Shown one piece after another: positions 62,898-64,000 of a stretch of 64,000 nucleotides of DNA. The notes under the pieces were generated by a model. That model searched no databases and was not told where the DNA came from. It saw only the letters and a program-made list of their open reading frames with translations. Origin of the DNA: JBKECP01 sp047974765 (GTDB lineage Bacteria > Pseudomonadota > Gammaproteobacteria > Pseudomonadales > Halieaceae); assembly GCA_047974765.1 (NCBI GenBank), contig JBKECP010000020.1, positions 124,001-188,000 on the forward strand, in the 5' to 3' direction. Every line of letters begins with the position of its first letter. Within the stretch, counting starts at the first letter, position 1. The position numbers and the translations under genes are program-made.

Positions 62898-64000
62898 ATG
62901 TCGAATATGCGTACAATGTCTTTTGACGGCGTAATTGTCGGTGGCGGTGGTGCGGGTATGCGCGCTGCTTTGCAACTGGCTCAGTCCGGTTACAAAACGG
63001 CCGTTATCTCCAAAGTATTCCCGACCCGTTCGCACACGGTATCTGCCCAGGGGGGGATTACCTGCGCCATTGCCAGCTCTGATCCCAATGATGACTGGCG
63101 CTGGCATATGTACGATACCGTCAAAGGTTCTGACTATATTGGCGACCAGGATGCCATTGAATATATGTGTTCGGTTGGCCCGGAGGCCGTATTTGAACTG
63201 GAGCATATGGGCCTGCCTTTTTCCCGTACCGAGGAAGGGCGGATCTATCAGCGTCCCTTTGGTGGTCAGTCTAAAAATTTCGGCGAAGGTGGTCAGGCGG
63301 CCCGCACCTGTGCAGCGGCCGACCGCACCGGTCACGCTTTACTGCATACGCTCTACCAAAACAATCTCAAGAACAACACCGTATTCTTTAACGAGTGGTA
63401 CGCCACCGATATCGTCAAGAACCAGGACGGTGCCGTTGTCGGCGTTATTGCCATTTGTATGGAAACCGGTGAAACCGTTTATGTAAAATCCCGCGCAACA
63501 GTTTTTGCCACTGGTGGCGCCGGTCGTATCTATGCCTCAACCACCAATGCCCATATCAATACCGGTGACGGTGTTGGTATGGCGCTGCGGGCGGGTTTTC
63601 CGGTGCAGGATATAGAGATGTGGCAGTTCCATCCCACCGGTATTCATGGTGCCGGCGTGCTGGTTACTGAAGGCTGCCGCGGTGAAGGCGGTTATCTGGT
63701 AAACAAGGATGGCGAGCGTTTTATGGAGCGTTATGCCCCCAACGCCAAAGATCTGGCCTCGCGTGATGTGGTGGCCCGCTCAATGGTGCTGGAAATTCTT
63801 GACGGTCGCGGCTGTGGTCCGGATGGCGACCATGTTTATTTAAAGCTTGATCACCTCGGTGAGGAAGTGCTGCACAGCCGCCTGCCGGGTATTTGTGAAT
63901 TGTCTGAAACCTTTGCCCATGCCAATCCGGTGAAAGAACCGGTACCGGTTGTACCCACCTGTCACTATATGATGGGTGGCATCCCAACCAATGTGCATGG
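62898..64000 (+). CDS. sdhA: Succinate dehydrogenase flavoprotein subunit (3' end outside window)
   Basis: The first 367 residues of SdhA, which oxidises succinate to fumarate. FAD binding is at VGGGGAGMRAALQLA, and the covalent flavin His is in TRSHTVSAQGG. Substrate and catalytic residues appear in QFHPTGIHGAG, TEGCRGEGGYL, and RYAPNAKDLASRDVV with the catalytic Arg. The sequence is close to E. coli SdhA up to the window edge. sdhB is expected just outside. Confidence 0.96.
   Translation, partial: MSNMRTMSFDGVIVGGGGAGMRAALQLAQSGYKTAVISKVFPTRSHTVSAQGGITCAIASSDPNDDWRWHMYDTVKGSDYIGDQDAIEYMCSVGPEAVFELEHMGLPFSRTEEGRIYQRPFGGQSKNFGEGGQAARTCAAADRTGHALLHTLYQNNLKNNTVFFNEWYATDIVKNQDGAVVGVIAICMETGETVYVKSRATVFATGGAGRIYASTTNAHINTGDGVGMALRAGFPVQDIEMWQFHPTGIHGAGVLVTEGCRGEGGYLVNKDGERFMERYAPNAKDLASRDVVARSMVLEILDGRGCGPDGDHVYLKLDHLGEEVLHSRLPGICELSETFAHANPVKEPVPVVPTCHYMMGGIPTNVH

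Noticed and set aside
1..64000. CRISPR arrays, prophage genes, intact insertion sequences, toxin-antitoxin or restriction genes
   Set aside because: None were seen; the only repeats are the two short non-coding element families described.

Overview
The window is chromosomal DNA from a gammaproteobacterium, roughly 50% G+C and very gene-dense. The support is gene content and order: divergent gltA and sdhCDA, smc-zipA-ligA, ttcA followed by ccmABCDEFGHI, tesA divergent from ybbA-ybbP, phoBR with pstSCAB-phoU, plus ptsP, hrpB, ygiQ, modE and a tRNA-Glu. SdhA, citrate synthase and the extended PstC/PstA proteins look like those of marine or Cellvibrionales-type gammaproteobacteria. Genus cannot be settled by reading alone. 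No rRNA, CRISPR array, prophage or intact insertion sequence was found.

Layout. 1-3 kb: minus-strand 5' part of a large exported amidohydrolase with an N-terminal beta-propeller. 3-7 kb: exported peroxiredoxin, a possible tiny lipoprotein, a DUF885 protein and a MATE transporter. 7-10.4 kb (minus): ptsP and an acyltransferase. 10.5-14.4 kb (plus): MDR oxidoreductase and hrpB. 14.35-19.7 kb (minus): tesA, bioA, a voltage-gated-type ion channel, a 51-residue membrane protein and ygiQ, closely packed. 19.7-23.7 kb (plus): ybbA, ybbP, modE. 23.9-25.6 kb (minus): mdh and a TetR regulator. 25.7-33.7 kb (plus): ttcA and the complete System I cytochrome c maturation cluster. 34-35.1 kb: an exported protein with a C-terminal sorting-like tail behind an AT-rich gap. 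35.3-42.8 kb: smc, zipA, ligA and a lytic-transglycosylase-like lipoprotein. 42.9-47.6 kb: a three-gene 2-oxoacid:ferredoxin oxidoreductase operon with its own iron-sulfur flavoprotein. 47.7-57.6 kb: phosphate regulon behind a clear PHO box, then a porin. 57.7-60.1 kb: tRNA-Glu, hisC and a KAS III-like enzyme. 60.5-64 kb: gltA and sdhCDA, with sdhA cut by the window end.

How the genes connect. Citrate synthase, malate dehydrogenase and succinate dehydrogenase are TCA-cycle enzymes, and KorAB could supply the 2-oxoglutarate step using ferredoxin. The ccm genes build c-type cytochromes for the same respiratory metabolism. PhoBR, PstSCAB and PhoU form one phosphate sensing and uptake unit, probably read as one transcript.

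The least explained signals are short non-coding elements. A structured repeat of about 167 bp with TTAA-bounded inverted ends occurs twice, and one copy supplies the stop codon of the TetR gene. A 164-bp inverted repeat sits exactly at the smc stop codon. modE has an in-frame stop at codon 3 behind a strong ribosome binding site. A palindrome lies between gltA and sdhC. I found no clear multi-gene defence system or other wholly new system.
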